A stretch of 61,689 nucleotides of DNA from Pontibacter qinzhouensis (GTDB lineage Bacteria; Bacteroidota; Bacteroidia; Cytophagales; Hymenobacteraceae). Positions 51,825-61,358 of this stretch are shown piece by piece (position 1 is the first letter of the stretch; every line of letters starts with the position of its first letter). Position numbers and translations under genes: made by a program. Location: the NCBI RefSeq assembly GCF_008017455.1, contig NZ_VRTY01000030.1, positions 1 through 61,689 on the forward strand. The letters run 5' to 3'. Below the pieces are notes generated by a model. The model was given only the letters and a program-made list of their open reading frames with translations, did no database searches and was not told where the DNA came from.

Positions 51825-54800
51825 ATGAAGCAAAATCTACTCATATGTTTTTTCATGCTGATTTTATCGGTGGGGGTACACGCTCAGCAGCGCCTCGTAT
51901 CGGGTAAGGTAGCAGAGAAGGTAACAGGAGAGGCCTTGCCGGGTGTTACAGTTCGGGTAAAAAATGCCAACCAGGCCACCACCACCGATGCCGAAGGACG
52001 CTTTGCGCTTATGGCCGATGCGGGGCAGGTGCTGGTATTCTCCTCTATCGGGTATTCGCAGCAAGAACTGCCTGTTATGCCTAAAACCAGCACGCTTAGC
52101 ATTGCCCTGGAGGTAAGCAGCAATAACCTGGCAGAAGTAGTGGTAACTGGGGCTCTGGGCATTAACCGTGCAGCCCGCGAACTAGGCACCTCCAGCGAGC
52201 AGCTGAACACACAGGAGGTGAATCAGGGAAAAGTCGTGAACCCTATATTAGGACTGGCCAGCAAAGTATCGGGCCTGCGCATTAACATGTTCGATAGCAA
52301 GGTAGACCCCGATGTGCAGGTGAACCTGCGTGGTATACGCTCGCATACTGGCAACAACGCGCCTTTATATGTAGTGGATGGTGTGCCTATTCCGGATATT
52401 AACAGATTAAACCCAAACGATATTGAAAGTGTGAACGTGCTGAAAGGGGCCAACGCAGCTGCTATTTACGGCTCAGACGGTGTTAACGGTGTGCTCATGA
52501 TCACTACCAAGAAAGGCCGCGCCGGCGCTCAGAGCATCAGCTTCAACAACACAACTACTATCGAAACAATTGCCAGGCTGCCAGAGCAGCAGGCGGAGTT
52601 CGGACAAGGCATGAACGGAGTTTACGATCCGTTGCAGTACCAGTCGTGGGGGCCGCGGTACGATGGAGAAATCAGGCCGGTGGGTGCAACCCTGGCCGAT
52701 GGCTCCGTCTGGCAGCTCCCTTATTCGGCTGTAAAAGATGGCCGTAAAAAGTTCTTCGATACAGGCATTACCACCCAAAATGACCTCTCATTTGCCGGTG
52801 GCGACGATAATTCTACTTATTATTTTTCTTTGCAGGATGTGCTGACAAAAGGCATCGTACCCGGCGACGAAAACCGCAGAACCGGTGGCCGCTTTAACGG
52901 TTCCCGTACCTTTGGCAGACTCAGCACCTCGTATAACCTGAATTACGTTTTCAACAAAAACGATGTAACGCCAAGCGAGCCCTGGTCTACGGTGTATCGC
53001 CTGCCCGCCAACATTCCGTATGAGCAGGTAAGCGATTGGCAGAACACGCTTTATGCCAGCCCGAACTACTGGTTCAGCACCAACCAGCCTAACCCGTACT
53101 TTAACGCTGCTAACCAACGCACTGTAACCGACCAGCAAACCTTTAACGGGAACATTGAATTTAACTACGAAGTAGCTCCCTGGATGCGTATTATCTACCG
53201 TGCAGGTGTATATAGCCGTATGGCAGAAAGCCGGGCAACTGTGGGTAAGTACACCTACACCACAGCTGGCCGCACCAACATTCCGGGTAGCGTAAACGAT
53301 GGCTCCAGCAATTTCCGCCGCCTCAACAGCGACCTTATTTTTAACTTTGAGAAAGAGTTTGGCAAGTTCAGTACCCGTTTGCTGCTGGGTAACAACATCC
53401 GCGCCGACCAAACCAAAAACGTGAACCTGAGCGCCTCGGCCCTGGTGGTGCCCGACCTTTTTAACCAGAACAACCGCACCGGCCAGTTAGGTGGTACTTC
53501 CATGATTTCTGAGGAAAGAAGGTTTGCCGGATACGGCGAGTTTACAGCCGGCTACGATAATTACCTGTTCCTGACATTTACCGGGCGGCAGGAGTCGGTA
53601 TCGGTGCTGAGCCCGGAGAACCGGAATTACTTTTACCCTGGCGTAAGTGGCTCGTTTATTTTCAGCGATGCATTCAGTGGCCTCAGAAACAGCAATTTCC
53701 TGTCGTTTGGTAAAGCCTATATCTCTTACAATAAAACCGGAAACGTGGTGGTTAGCCCATACCAGCTGCAGAACGTGTACAGCCAGACCAACGGCTTTCC
53801 GTACGGCAACCTGCCTGGTTTCAGTTTGGGTGTATCAGATGCCAACCCCGACCTGAAGCCGGAATTTGTGAAATCGTTTGAAGTGGGCACGAAACTCAGC
53901 TTCCTGAACAACCGCCTGAACCTGGGGGCCGCTTTTGTGCATGCTAAAACAACAGACGGCACCATCCAAGCCGACATATCGGCTGGCTCCGGGTTTACCT
54001 CGGCCTGGGTAAACGCTTTTACGGCTGTTAACAAAATTTTAGAGTTAGATTTAAGTGCCGACGTTATCCGGAGCAAAGACCTGACCTGGAATGTGGGTGC
54101 CAACTTTACTTACCTTAAAAGCGAAGTGCAGGAAATATATGGCGATGTGCAGCAGCTGTTTCACTTCCGCCAGAACTACCTTATCGTAGGGCAACCTTAC
54201 AACAGCTACATGTTTACCGACTATGGCCGCGATCCGCAGGGCCGCATCATTATTAACCCGGCTACCGGAAACCCTGCCAACACCTCGGAGCTTTACTACG
54301 GCGGCACCGGCACCCCGCCTTACCAACTTGGCCTTAACACCTCGGTTAGCTACAAAGGTTTTAACCTGGGAGCGCAGTTCGACTGGCGTATGGGTGCCGT
54401 GGTTTACACAGAGGCAGCTGCTCGCATGATTCAGGATGGCACCAGCCCGCTTACCACCCAGTATGGCCGCCAGCCTTTTGTTATACCGAACTCTGTTATC
54501 GAAACCTCACCGGGCGTATTTGTAGAGAACACTGAAATTATGACGCAAGGCGACCGCAATTACTATGCAAACTATGTCGCCAACGTGCAGTCTAACTACG
54601 CCGTTAGCGCTGATTTCTTTAAGCTACGCGAGCTTAGCCTGAGCTATACCTTGCCTGCCTCTGTGCTGGCAGGCCAGCGATTGCTAAAAGGTGCCACCAT
54701 AGGCATAGTAGGTCGTAACCTCTTCTCGATCTGGGCGAAAGACAACATCTACAACGATCCTGAGTTTGTGTACGCCGGTGGTAGCAGCGAAGGCTACATG

Positions 54801-54860
54801 AGCTGGAGACACCTGCCGCCAACCCGAGTATTTGGTATTAACCTGGGAGTAACGCTATAA
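51825..54860 (+). CDS. SusC/RagA-family TonB-dependent outer-membrane receptor
   Basis: Outer-membrane beta-barrel for energised uptake. 1011 aa: signal peptide (MKQNLLICFFMLILSVGVHA), CarboxypepD_reg-like domain (about 24-100, SGKVAEKVTGEALPGVTVRV), plug domain about 115-230 with the SusC hallmark DIESVNVLKGANAAAIYGSD and GVLMITTKKG, then the barrel to an aromatic-like end (NLGVTL). Paired with SusD downstream. The nutrient is unknown; the divergent PchR-like regulator could suggest a metal or glycan ligand. Confidence 0.95.
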   Translation: MKQNLLICFFMLILSVGVHAQQRLVSGKVAEKVTGEALPGVTVRVKNANQATTTDAEGRFALMADAGQVLVFSSIGYSQQELPVMPKTSTLSIALEVSSNNLAEVVVTGALGINRAARELGTSSEQLNTQEVNQGKVVNPILGLASKVSGLRINMFDSKVDPDVQVNLRGIRSHTGNNAPLYVVDGVPIPDINRLNPNDIESVNVLKGANAAAIYGSDGVNGVLMITTKKGRAGAQSISFNNTTTIETIARLPEQQAEFGQGMNGVYDPLQYQSWGPRYDGEIRPVGATLADGSVWQLPYSAVKDGRKKFFDTGITTQNDLSFAGGDDNSTYYFSLQDVLTKGIVPGDENRRTGGRFNGSRTFGRLSTSYNLNYVFNKNDVTPSEPWSTVYRLPANIPYEQVSDWQNTLYASPNYWFSTNQPNPYFNAANQRTVTDQQTFNGNIEFNYEVAPWMRIIYRAGVYSRMAESRATVGKYTYTTAGRTNIPGSVNDGSSNFRRLNSDLIFNFEKEFGKFSTRLLLGNNIRADQTKNVNLSASALVVPDLFNQNNRTGQLGGTSMISEERRFAGYGEFTAGYDNYLFLTFTGRQESVSVLSPENRNYFYPGVSGSFIFSDAFSGLRNSNFLSFGKAYISYNKTGNVVVSPYQLQNVYSQTNGFPYGNLPGFSLGVSDANPDLKPEFVKSFEVGTKLSFLNNRLNLGAAFVHAKTTDGTIQADISAGSGFTSAWVNAFTAVNKILELDLSADVIRSKDLTWNVGANFTYLKSEVQEIYGDVQQLFHFRQNYLIVGQPYNSYMFTDYGRDPQGRIIINPATGNPANTSELYYGGTGTPPYQLGLNTSVSYKGFNLGAQFDWRMGAVVYTEAAARMIQDGTSPLTTQYGRQPFVIPNSVIETSPGVFVENTEIMTQGDRNYYANYVANVQSNYAVSADFFKLRELSLSYTLPASVLAGQRLLKGATIGIVGRNLFSIWAKDNIYNDPEFVYAGGSSEGYMSWRHLPPTRVFGINLGVTL

Positions 54861-54890
54861 AAGCAGCAGCTGTAAACCCGGCCTTGTAGA

Positions 54891-54949
54891 GATTATTCTA
54901 ATGAAAAAGGCCTTCTAAAGCTTTTAAGAAGGTTATAAGGTCAAGGGTT
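54891..54949 (-). repeat. Family A repeat, copy 16, between susC and susD
   Basis: On the + strand GATTATTCTAATGAAAAA to GGTCAAGGGTT, core CCTTCTAAAGCTTTTAAG. 30 bp after susC, 33 bp before susD. In this orientation the T run is on the - strand. Confidence 0.92.
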
Positions 54950-54982
54950 GAGGCTTTAAAAATATATTTTTCAGTTATCAGA

Positions 54983-56503
54983 ATGAAAAGAGAATTAAAG
55001 ATAGTAGTACTGGCGCTTGCTGCCACAGCCATAACAGCCTGCGATAAGTTCATGGATGTGAACGTGAACCCCAATGCGCCAGTAGATGTGCCCGTAGACC
55101 AGAAGCTGCCAAATGCGCTGGTGAAAACGGTTCACCTCGAAACCGGCGCACTAAACCAATTGGGCGCAGTCTGGACAGGTTATTGGGCCAAAGCCACCGA
55201 CAGCCCTGGCATTACCAGCTTGTTCCGCCTCGAAGAAACATATGGTGTAGAAGCTATGTCGTTCGACCGCGATGGTCGCCCTATTTGGGAAGATACTTAC
55301 ACTACCCTCGTTAATTACAAAGACATAGAAACGCAGGCCACTGAAAACGGTGATCTGGCATATGCCGGTATCTCCAAAGTTATGCAGGGCTGGCACTTTA
55401 TGCGCCTGGTAGACCTGTACGACAACGTGCCTTTTTCGGAAGCGCTTCGCGGAGGCAGGTATGCCACACCTCAGTACGAAGAAGGACAAACCGTATATGA
55501 AGGATCGATTAACCTGATAACAGAAGGTATCCGGAATATAAAAGAGGCCTCTGATTTATCTAAGAAACCGGCTGCCGATGATGTGATGTTCAAAGGTAAC
55601 CTCACGCTCTGGATTAAGTTCGCGAACACTGTAAAATTGCGTGCGCTATTGCGGCAGAGCGAGCTTGGTAACACGGCCTATATTACCAGCGAGCTTGCAA
55701 AAATACAGCAGGAGGGAAGTGGCTTTTTAGGTGCTGGCGAGAGTGCTTTGGTAAACCCTGGCTACCAGGTAACGGCAGGCTTGCAAAACCCGTTCTGGGA
55801 CATGTTTTACAAAAACCCGGTTGGGGCCCTAACCAGCGGCTACAACACCTTGCGCCCAACCGAGTTTGTGGTGCAGCAGTATCAAAACCGCCTCGATCCA
55901 CGCCTGGCAAAGCTCTACAAGCCGGTAGGCGCCAGCTATAAAGGCGTGCCGCTTGGTCAGGTTTCAGGCGCAGCGTTTACCATGAGCAACACATCGGCTT
56001 TGTTAGGACCTGCCGAAAACGGGAACCAACCAGCAGGCCTTCTGAAAAGTGCGCAGCAGCCATCGGTGCTTCTGTCTTCTTCTGAGAGTTTATTTCTACA
56101 GGCTGAGGCTGCTGAGCGTGGCTGGCTAACCGGCGCACAAGATGCCTACGAAGCGGCCATAAAAGAGTCGTTTGCCTACCTGGGTGTGGAGGCAGCAGAG
56201 TTTACAGTTTATAATGCTTTGCCTGCCGTAAACTACACCCTCGCTCCAAACAAAATCGAGCGCATAATAGAGCAGAAGTGGCTGGCTCTTAACAGCATCA
56301 GCAGCATAGAGGCCTGGAACGATTACCGCCGCCTGGGTTATCCGGCTGGCATTCCGCAGTCGCTGCAGAGCCCATCTCCAAATCCCGCATTCAGACCTAA
56401 ACGCCTGACCTACCGCCAGTCTGAGGTATACACGAACCGCGAAGAAGTTGCCAAGCAAGGTCAGATCGACCCATTCCAAAATGGTGTGTTCTGGGATAAA
56501 TAA
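54983..56503 (+). CDS. SusD/RagB-family outer-membrane lipoprotein
   Basis: Lid and binding partner of SusC on the outer membrane. 506 aa with lipobox ITAC (Cys20). The sequence is of the SusD-like_2 class: PNAPVDVPVDQKLPNALVKT near the start, YAGISKVMQGWHFMRLVDLYDNVP (TPR-like helices), and a C-terminal segment with SESLFLQAEAAERGWL and RIIEQKWLALNSISSIEAWN. The gene is separated from susC by 122 bp with a repeat inserted. A terminator follows. Confidence 0.93.
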   Translation: MKRELKIVVLALAATAITACDKFMDVNVNPNAPVDVPVDQKLPNALVKTVHLETGALNQLGAVWTGYWAKATDSPGITSLFRLEETYGVEAMSFDRDGRPIWEDTYTTLVNYKDIETQATENGDLAYAGISKVMQGWHFMRLVDLYDNVPFSEALRGGRYATPQYEEGQTVYEGSINLITEGIRNIKEASDLSKKPAADDVMFKGNLTLWIKFANTVKLRALLRQSELGNTAYITSELAKIQQEGSGFLGAGESALVNPGYQVTAGLQNPFWDMFYKNPVGALTSGYNTLRPTEFVVQQYQNRLDPRLAKLYKPVGASYKGVPLGQVSGAAFTMSNTSALLGPAENGNQPAGLLKSAQQPSVLLSSSESLFLQAEAAERGWLTGAQDAYEAAIKESFAYLGVEAAEFTVYNALPAVNYTLAPNKIERIIEQKWLALNSISSIEAWNDYRRLGYPAGIPQSLQSPSPNPAFRPKRLTYRQSEVYTNREEVAKQGQIDPFQNGVFWDK

Positions 56504-56531
56504 GTACAAAGTTAAACTGTGAATGATGGAA

Positions 56532-56563
56532 AACGCCGTTGCCTAGCAGCGGCGTTTTTTTTG
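56532..56563 (+). terminator. Terminator after susD
   Basis: AACGCCGTTGC / GCAGCGGCGTT with one G-T pair and a 3-nt loop, then eight T. 29 bp after the stop. Confidence 0.88.
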
Positions 56564-56824
56564 TGTCTGTTAGAATTTACAGAAACTACTTCTTGTGAAA
56601 TGAATTTTATCAGCAGCGTAATTTTTAAAGCAAGTAAATTTTGATAGGATGTTGCTCTGCCCAATGATTTGCCTATAGGAGAAGTGCCTATAATTTATTT
56701 TATTTAGGAATCTGAAGAAGTGCCTTTGCTTGCTATCTGTTTGGGAAGTAAAGTGAAACTACTTCCGGACATAGTGCAGATAAGTTGAATATTCGGTTTA
56801 TCTGGTAGTTGTACCTAATGTGAG

Positions 56825-57169
56825 ATGACGATAAAAAAGCTTCAAAAAATCAACCAATTCAGTAAACTCTGCAAAACTGAGATAAACGCTATTCTGACAA
56901 AGAAAGGGTATAAATTGACCAAAGAGGAAGATCATCCAGCATCCTTTGAGTCAAAATATTGGGTTTGGACTAACTACAGGACAAAACACTGTTACCGCTT
57001 TATTTGGGATGGTAAAAATGATTGGTTTAGTTTAGAAGAATCTCCATATATAAATGATCCAGAAAAGGTAGGTTGGGCGGATGTTATAGTTGTTGATTTT
57101 GAAGGACACGTCAGTAATTTAGATTATTGGAAGGAAATAATCAGGGAGATAACTTTTGAAATAGAATAA
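56825..57169 (+). CDS. Uncharacterised small protein, 114 aa, AT-rich
   Basis: No family recognised. MTIKKLQKINQFSKLCKTEI, then SKYWVWTNYRTKHCYRFIWD and WFSLEESPYINDPEKVGWAD: soluble, aromatic-rich. The codon and base use is more AT-rich than the neighbours, suggesting recent arrival. Size and isolation are like orphan immunity proteins, but I saw no toxin gene. 320 bp upstream of it show no gene apart from the susD terminator. Confidence 0.55.
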   Translation: MTIKKLQKINQFSKLCKTEINAILTKKGYKLTKEEDHPASFESKYWVWTNYRTKHCYRFIWDGKNDWFSLEESPYINDPEKVGWADVIVVDFEGHVSNLDYWKEIIREITFEIE

Positions 57170-57199
57170 AAAATACTAGGTACAACCCTATTCAGCCTT

Positions 57200-57321
57200 A
57201 ACCCTTGCTATGCTTCGGCTGCACCAGACCGTTACCCACCACAAGTATGCAACCTTATCATAAACCCCTAGAAGGCTAACAGTAAAAAAACCTCCGGAAG
57301 GGCATTTTCATTAGAATAATT
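57200..57321 (+). repeat. Family A repeat, copy 17 (interrupted)
   Basis: AACCCTTGC at 57200, then about 75 bp of unrelated sequence, then a full core and end: AAAAACCTCCGGAAGGGC then ATTTTCATTAGAATAATT at 57284-57321. Follows the 114-aa gene's stop by 31 bp. Confidence 0.8.
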
Positions 57322-57331
57322 CAGAAAAAAG

Positions 57332-57362
57332 AAGCCCGGCAACTTTTAAAGCTGCCGGGCTT
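57332..57362 (-). terminator. Terminator of the lutABC operon
   Basis: AAGCCCGGCA / TGCCGGGCTT with an 11-nt loop; on the - strand followed by TTCTTTTTT. 20 bp after the lutC stop. Confidence 0.85.
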
Positions 57363-57381
57363 ATACTTGACTTAAGAATTT

Positions 57382-57969
57382 TTACTTCACAATAAACACA
57401 TGCGCCCGCTTTGGCCCGTGAGCACCAATTACCAGCGATTGCTCAATGTCGGCGGTGCGGGAGGGGCCGGAGATAAAGGCTCCGAAACCGGGCACTGATA
57501 CATCCAGCCTGGCGTAGGCTTCGTGCATGTTATTCACCACATCCTGCTCCGATACCACCAGCATCAGGTGCTCCGTAATAAAAGGGAGTACACGTATTGG
57601 TAAATGTTCCTCGCTTACCCACACAGCGCCATTCTCTGCCACAGCCAACGTACCTTGCACCACGGCCATTTCGAGATTCGCCAATGTATGGCCATCTTCT
57701 ATCGGGCCGCTGAGTTCCTGTCCAAATCCTACGCCTTTAACCGTGTTTAAGACCCGCTCCGGTGTTTCGTAATGCTTTTTCAGGTAAGCACCTATTGCGC
57801 TCAGGCTTTCTACCTGCATCACCACAGTTCCTACGGCCTCTGCTATGCGCACATATTTCTCCAGAACGTCGGCAGCCGGAAGTGGCGGAAAGGCCAGGGT
57901 GGCCGGCAACGGAGCGGCTGCAGGTTTATTGGCTTTTACTTGTTTTAGAATGCTTTCGCGGCTACTCAT
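57382..57969 (-). CDS. lutC: L-lactate oxidation protein LutC (LUD domain)
   Basis: Third subunit of the LutABC (YkgEFG) complex that oxidises L-lactate to pyruvate. 195 aa; LUD-domain segments VAENGAVWVSEEHLPIRVLP, EHLMLVVSEQDVV and GPSRTADIEQSLVIGAHGP are typical of LutC/YkgG. The start overlaps the lutB stop by 4 bp. Confidence 0.92.
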   Translation of the reverse strand: MSSRESILKQVKANKPAAAPLPATLAFPPLPAADVLEKYVRIAEAVGTVVMQVESLSAIGAYLKKHYETPERVLNTVKGVGFGQELSGPIEDGHTLANLEMAVVQGTLAVAENGAVWVSEEHLPIRVLPFITEHLMLVVSEQDVVNNMHEAYARLDVSVPGFGAFISGPSRTADIEQSLVIGAHGPKRAHVFIVK

Positions 57970-59360
57970 GATTTCTTCTTGTTTTTAATGTACCAGTCTC
58001 TGAAACTCTCTTTTGGTGCCTCCGGCATGTCGCGCTGCTTGGCCCAGGGGTTAACGGCTTTTATGCTGGCCAGGCCAGGAGCCAGGCGCATCATAAACCT
58101 CCCCGATTTACCTGCTACTCTAAACAAGGTCGGGTTAGCCATCACATTGGCCATTACTTTCATGCCCTGCGCTTTGGTAGCAGGCACGTAGCCTTCTTTG
58201 GCAATTATCTGCCGCCACTGGTAGAGCTGGTTATGTATATCAATCTTAACCGGGCACACATTTGTGCAGGAGCCGCAGAGGGTAGAGGCAAACGGTAAGT
58301 CGGCGTTCTTTTTCATGTCCATGTTAGGAGCCAGAATAGCACCGATAGGACCGGAGATTGCATAATGGTAACTATGGCCCCCACTGCGCCTGTACACCGG
58401 GCAGGTGTTAATGCAGGCACCGCAGCGGATGCACTTGAGCGAGTTGTAAAAATCTTTGCGACCTAATTGTATGCTGCGGCCATTATCTACGAGCACAATA
58501 TGCATTTCCTGGTCTGGCCGTGGCCTGTGGAAGTGGCTGGAGTAGGTAGTTATAGGCTGACCAGTGGCGCTACGGGCCAGCAGGCGCAGGAACACGCTCA
58601 GGTTCTCGGCCTTCGGAATAATTTTTTCGATGCCCATGCAGGCAATATGCACTTTGGCCAGGTGCGCGCCCATGTCGGCGTTGCCTTCATTGGTACACAC
58701 TACAAAACCACCGGTTTCGGCAATGGCAAAGTTTACGCCCGTTATGGCCAGATCTGAGGTCAGGAACTTTTCGCGCAGGTGCTGGCGGGCCGCTTCGGTT
58801 AAGTAAGCCGGGTCAGAAGCGCCTTTCTCCGTGCCCAGGTGCTTATGAAATAGCTCGCCTACCTCTTCCTTGCGCTTATGAATACAAGGTAGTACAATGT
58901 GGCTCGGCGGCTCCTGTGCCAGCTGCACCACACGCTCACCCAAATCGGTATCCACTACATCAATGCCATTGTCAGCCAGGTAATCGTTCAGGTGGCACTC
59001 TTCGGTCAGCATCGATTTGCTTTTTACCAGCTTCTGAATGCCATGCTTGTTGATGATGTCGAGGACAATGCGGTTATGCTCGGCTGCATCGGCTGCCCAA
59101 TGTACCGTAATGCCGTTTTGCTTCGCGTTCTGCTCAAACTGCTCCAGGTAGGTATCCAGGTTTGCCAGCACGTTCTGCTTTATCTGGGAGGCGGTTTCGC
59201 GGAGCAGCTCCCACTCGGGCAACTGCTTGGAGGCTACATCTCTTTTCTCGCGGATAAACCAGAGCGCCTTGTCGTGCCAGTTTACGCGCTCCTCATCCTC
59301 CATGAACTTATCTGCCGCCTTGGCGTGGTCGGTAGGTGCTATGTATGTTGAACTACTCAT
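57966..59360 (-). CDS. lutB: L-lactate oxidation protein LutB, iron-sulfur
   Basis: 464 aa. N-terminal LUD domain, then two [4Fe-4S] motifs: KCIRCGACINTCPVYR (about residue 305) and CGSCTNVCPVKIDIHNQ (about 358). Electrons from lactate are passed through these clusters. Middle position in the operon, with 4-bp overlaps on both sides. Confidence 0.94.
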   Translation of the reverse strand: MSSSTYIAPTDHAKAADKFMEDEERVNWHDKALWFIREKRDVASKQLPEWELLRETASQIKQNVLANLDTYLEQFEQNAKQNGITVHWAADAAEHNRIVLDIINKHGIQKLVKSKSMLTEECHLNDYLADNGIDVVDTDLGERVVQLAQEPPSHIVLPCIHKRKEEVGELFHKHLGTEKGASDPAYLTEAARQHLREKFLTSDLAITGVNFAIAETGGFVVCTNEGNADMGAHLAKVHIACMGIEKIIPKAENLSVFLRLLARSATGQPITTYSSHFHRPRPDQEMHIVLVDNGRSIQLGRKDFYNSLKCIRCGACINTCPVYRRSGGHSYHYAISGPIGAILAPNMDMKKNADLPFASTLCGSCTNVCPVKIDIHNQLYQWRQIIAKEGYVPATKAQGMKVMANVMANPTLFRVAGKSGRFMMRLAPGLASIKAVNPWAKQRDMPEAPKESFRDWYIKNKKKS

Positions 59361-60094
59361 AATTGGCCGTTTAAAATTTCTGCAATGTGTAAAACTTTAA
59401 CCCCGCTTTTCTGCCGCTTCAGAATCCCTTCCATGTGCATGAGGCAAGATACGTCGCCGCCGGTAATATAGTCGGCGCCATGCTCCAGGTGGTCCTGTAC
59501 GCGGTCTTTCCCCATTTTTACCGATACTGCCTCTTCCGACACGCAAAATGTGCCGCCAAAACCGCAGCATTCGTCTTTGCGGTTCAGCTGCACCAGCTCA
59601 ATGTCTTTTACAAGGCTTAACAGAAAACCGGGCTTCGAGAAATCTTCGGCGTTCAGCTCCGACATCTGCGAGAGGTGCAGCCCGCGTTGGCCGTGGCAGC
59701 TTACATGGAAGCCCACTTTATGCGGAAAGCTTGCCTGCAGCTCCTTTACCTGCAGCACATCGGTCAGGAACTCGCACAGCTCGTAAATGCGGCTACGAAT
59801 CTGGTCGGCTGCTGCCTGGTTCTTGTCGTCGTGCAGGTGGTCTTTTATGTGCAGCACACAACTGCCGGAGGGAGCCACAATGTAATCGTAGCCCGTAAAG
59901 TTTTTGACAAACAGGCTGTCGCAGCCCTGGGTGTAGTGCGAGAAACCGGAGTTCGCCATAGGCTGTCCGCAACAGGTCTGCTGCAGCGGGTAATCGACAT
60001 CAACCCCCAGTTTCTCGAGCAACTGCAGCGTTGCTACAGCCACCTGCGGGTAAAACTGGTCGATGTAACAAGGTATAAATAAACCGACTTTCAT
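59357..60094 (-). CDS. lutA: L-lactate oxidation protein LutA (CCG domain)
   Basis: 245 aa with two cysteine-rich CCG repeats: QTCCGQPMANSG (about residue 40) and DECCGFGGTF (about 174), which bind an unusual iron-sulfur cluster. Opening VGLFIPCYIDQFYPQVA is typical of LutA/YkgE. First gene of the lut operon; it shares a 383-bp intergenic region with the divergent AraC gene. Confidence 0.94.
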   Translation of the reverse strand: MKVGLFIPCYIDQFYPQVAVATLQLLEKLGVDVDYPLQQTCCGQPMANSGFSHYTQGCDSLFVKNFTGYDYIVAPSGSCVLHIKDHLHDDKNQAAADQIRSRIYELCEFLTDVLQVKELQASFPHKVGFHVSCHGQRGLHLSQMSELNAEDFSKPGFLLSLVKDIELVQLNRKDECCGFGGTFCVSEEAVSVKMGKDRVQDHLEHGADYITGGDVSCLMHMEGILKRQKSGVKVLHIAEILNGQL

Positions 60095-60477
60095 ATTTTT
60101 AGATGCTAGTGCTTTGTCTAATTAAAAATTAAAAATTATTATGGAGCGAGGACGCTCGCTCCTGACTTTTATTCCACGGACTCTGGCCGTTACGGAAGTT
60201 TAAAAGTCTCTTTTTATAAAATAAGTAATCTGAGTACTCTTAACTTACAGAGTTTAATATCAGCCTGTATTAACCGAAAAGCTGATCAATTTCAAGGTAC
60301 ATAAAATTGAATTAAAACTGCTGCCTGAATCGCTTTTTAGCTAATGCACAGGGTACAGGCGTAACTCACAAATTACGATAAATAAATAAAGTGCACATCC
60401 TTATAAATTAACCACTTTTGATATTATATTAACATGTTATTAGTATTAGCCAGAGATTCTAAGTTAAGATTTATCAG
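60095..60477. promoter_or_regulatory. lutA/AraC divergent intergenic region
   Basis: 383 bp, AT-rich, should hold both promoters. It contains a REP-like palindrome GGAGCGAG-GACG-CTCGCTCC (60143-60162) and the 14-bp motif (60427-60440, - strand) shared with rhaK. No full Bacteroidota promoter was seen. Confidence 0.5.
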
Positions 60478-61338
60478 ATGAAGCCTTTTTTGCTTAAAGT
60501 AGATGTTTCCCCGGAGCAATCGTTCAGAGTTCGGAACAAGGTAAATCCGCTGGACTACAACCAGTGGCATTACCACCCGGAGCTGGAACTAACGTTTATT
60601 CAAAAAGGCAGCGGCATAAGGTTCGTAGGCGACAACATCGAGAACTTTCAGGCAGGAGATTTGATTTTGCTGGGAGAGAACCTGCCGCACTTCTGGCGCA
60701 GCGATGAGGCGCAGGAAGAGCAGGCCTGTGAGGCGCTGGTAGTACAGTTTCTGGCCGATTTCTGGGGCAACTCCTTTATGAACCTGCCGGAGCTGGCCCT
60801 GCTGAAGGACTTGTTTCAGAAAGCCAAACGGGGCATCCGGATCAGGGGAGAGTCGCAGCAGGAGGTGAGTACCTTGATGCAGGAGTTAAGCACTGTGGCC
60901 GGGCTTGAGCGAATTTTGCTTTTGCTGCGCCTGCTACAGGTAATTGCACATTCTCCTGAAATTACTTTTCTGTGCAGCAGCGGCTTCCACAGCTCCCTTA
61001 GCGAGGCAGAAACAAAGCGTATGTCCGATATCCACACCTACACACTTGCTAATTTCTCTTCTAAAATAAAGCTGGAGGAGGTGGCAGCGCTCGTGCACCT
61101 GACACCGAATGCCTTTTGCCGCTATTTTAAAACCCATGCCCGAAAAACGTTTTCCCAGTTTCTGCTCGAGATTCGGGTGGGGCATGCCTGCAAGCTTTTA
61201 ATGGAAGGAAAGCTGCCGGTAGGGCAGATCTGCCTGGATAGCGGCTTTCAGAACTTCTCTAATTTTAACCGCTACTTTAAAGCCATTACCAAGCTTACGC
61301 CGCAGGAATACCAGAGACTTCACAAAGGAGGCAAGTAA
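60478..61338 (+). CDS. AraC-family transcriptional regulator with cupin domain
   Basis: 286 aa. N-terminal cupin (residues 20-95: HYHPELELTFIQKGSGIRFV and FQAGDLILLGENLPHFW), which in this family senses a sugar or carboxylate; C-terminal two helix-turn-helix motifs (KLEEVAALVHLTPNAFCRYF and LPVGQICLDSGFQNFSNFNR) ending KLTPQEYQRL. Divergent from lutABC, so control of lactate use is the first guess; rhamnose is an alternative from the shared 14-bp motif. RhaR-like identity is not proven. Confidence 0.85.
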   Translation: MKPFLLKVDVSPEQSFRVRNKVNPLDYNQWHYHPELELTFIQKGSGIRFVGDNIENFQAGDLILLGENLPHFWRSDEAQEEQACEALVVQFLADFWGNSFMNLPELALLKDLFQKAKRGIRIRGESQQEVSTLMQELSTVAGLERILLLLRLLQVIAHSPEITFLCSSGFHSSLSEAETKRMSDIHTYTLANFSSKIKLEEVAALVHLTPNAFCRYFKTHARKTFSQFLLEIRVGHACKLLMEGKLPVGQICLDSGFQNFSNFNRYFKAITKLTPQEYQRLHKGGK

Positions 61339-61358
61339 CTGCACTTAACCTATAAGTG

